This document shows positions 6,279-7,048 of a stretch of DNA of 7,048 bases, one piece after another. How positions within the stretch are numbered: the stretch's first letter is position 1; each line of letters opens with the position of its first letter. The notes beneath the pieces were generated by a model. The model saw only the letters and a list, made by a program, of their open reading frames with translations. It was not told the DNA's origin and did not search any database. A program made the position numbers and the translations under genes. Source of the DNA: Lachnospiraceae bacterium (GTDB taxonomy: Bacteria; Bacillota; Clostridia; Lachnospirales; Lachnospiraceae); NCBI GenBank assembly GCA_017483425.1, contig JAFUWM010000175.1:1-7048 (forward strand). The letters run 5' to 3'.

Positions 6279-7048
6279 ATGGGAAAAGCTAAATTTGAAC
6301 GTACCAAGCCCCATGTAAACATTGGTACAATCGGACACGTTGACCATGGTAAGACTACTCTTACTGCTGCTATCACAAAGACTCTTTCAGAGAGAGTTGC
6401 AGGAAACGCAGCCGTAGATTTCGAGAACATCGATAAGGCACCCGAGGAGAGAGAGCGTGGTATCACTATCTCCACAGCTCACGTTGAGTATGAGACAGAG
6501 GCTCGTCACTATGCACACGTTGACTGTCCCGGACATGCTGACTATGTCAAGAACATGATCACAGGTGCGGCCCAGATGGACGGAGCTATCCTCGTAGTTG
6601 CAGCTACAGACGGAGTTATGGCTCAGACAAAGGAGCACGTGCTTCTTGCCCGTCAGGTCGGCGTTCCTTATATCGTAGTATTCCTTAATAAGTGCGACAT
6701 GGTTGATGATCCCGAGCTTATCGAGCTCGTTGAGATGGAGGTTCGTGACCTTCTTAATGAGTATGAGTTCCCCGGCGATGATATTCCGATCATCCAGGGT
6801 TCAGCTTTGAAGGCTCTTGAGGATCCTTCAGGAGAGTGGGGAGACAAGGTTATGGAGCTCATGAAGGCTGTAGACGAGTACATCCCTACACCTCAGAGAC
6901 CTACAGACAAGCCTTTCCTTATGCCTGTCGAGGACGTATTCACTATCACAGGCCGTGGTACTGTTGCTACAGGCCGTGTAGAGCGTGGTATCCTTCACCT
7001 CAATGATGAGGTCGAGATCGTTGGTATCAGGGAGGATGTTAAGAAGAC
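6279..7048 (+). CDS. tuf: Translation elongation factor Tu, 3'-truncated by the window edge
   Basis: EF-Tu carries aminoacyl-tRNA to the ribosomal A site as a GTP complex. The ATG at 6279 is preceded by AAGGAGG (6262-6268) ten bases upstream. The frame stays open to the right edge, giving 256 of the expected roughly 397 residues. The G domain is complete: G1 GHVDHGKT (19-26), RGITI (60-64), G3 DCPGH (82-86), G4 NKCD (137-140) and G5 SALK (175-178). The beginning of domain II (EDVFTITGRGTVATGRVERG) is present; the rest of domain II and domain III lie outside. The segment after switch II reads MAQTKEH where Bacillus and E. coli have MPQTREH, a variant I recall from other Clostridia. Codon choice is more restricted than in fusA (no ACG among 19 Thr codons), as expected for a very highly expressed gene. 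It has its own promoter at 6187-6215. Confidence 0.98.
   Translation, partial: MGKAKFERTKPHVNIGTIGHVDHGKTTLTAAITKTLSERVAGNAAVDFENIDKAPEERERGITISTAHVEYETEARHYAHVDCPGHADYVKNMITGAAQMDGAILVVAATDGVMAQTKEHVLLARQVGVPYIVVFLNKCDMVDDPELIELVEMEVRDLLNEYEFPGDDIPIIQGSALKALEDPSGEWGDKVMELMKAVDEYIPTPQRPTDKPFLMPVEDVFTITGRGTVATGRVERGILHLNDEVEIVGIREDVKK

Noticed and set aside
6224..6295. Short frame beginning ATG at 6224 in the tuf leader and running into tuf
   Set aside because: It has no Shine-Dalgarno, overlaps the tuf start out of frame, and reads through the tuf ribosome binding site; it is most simply chance.

Overview
The window is an ordinary, highly conserved core region: the 3' part of the RNA polymerase beta' gene (rpoC), followed on the same strand by the str cluster rpsL (S12), rpsG (S7), fusA (EF-G) and the 5' two-thirds of tuf (EF-Tu). 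All five genes read left to right. Gene order, strong AGGAGG-type Shine-Dalgarno sites, moderate GC, a beta' chain without the large enterobacterial trigger-loop insertion, and Firmicute-type S12, EF-G and EF-Tu wording point to a Gram-positive anaerobe of the class Clostridia. The EF-G and EF-Tu sequences read most like Lachnospiraceae. That family placement comes from memory of related proteins, not from a search.

Layout: bases 1-2912 are rpoC, with its 5' end outside the window. Bases 2913-3039 hold a near-ideal sigma-A promoter whose expected start point falls in the left arm of a strong GC hairpin. rpsL (3040-3459) is followed by a 106-base spacer with several possible RNA pairings next to the rpsG ribosome binding site. 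rpsG (3566-4036) starts at GTG and not at the upstream in-frame ATG. fusA (4062-6179) follows after 25 bases and starts at TTG. Bases 6180-6278 hold a second clear sigma-A promoter and a small hairpin in front of tuf, which runs from 6279 off the right edge. No stretch over 300 bases lacks a gene.

Together the genes supply transcription (beta') and translation: the decoding-site protein S12, the 30S head protein S7, the translocase EF-G and the tRNA carrier EF-Tu. The two promoters suggest that str genes can be made independently of upstream rpoBC transcription, and that tuf gets extra transcription of its own.

I found no mobile element, CRISPR array, tRNA, rRNA or unknown system. What deserves a second look is regulatory: the promoter/hairpin overlap before rpsL, the structured rpsL-rpsG spacer, the mix of start codons, and the tuf promoter. 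None of these amounts to a new biological system on present evidence.
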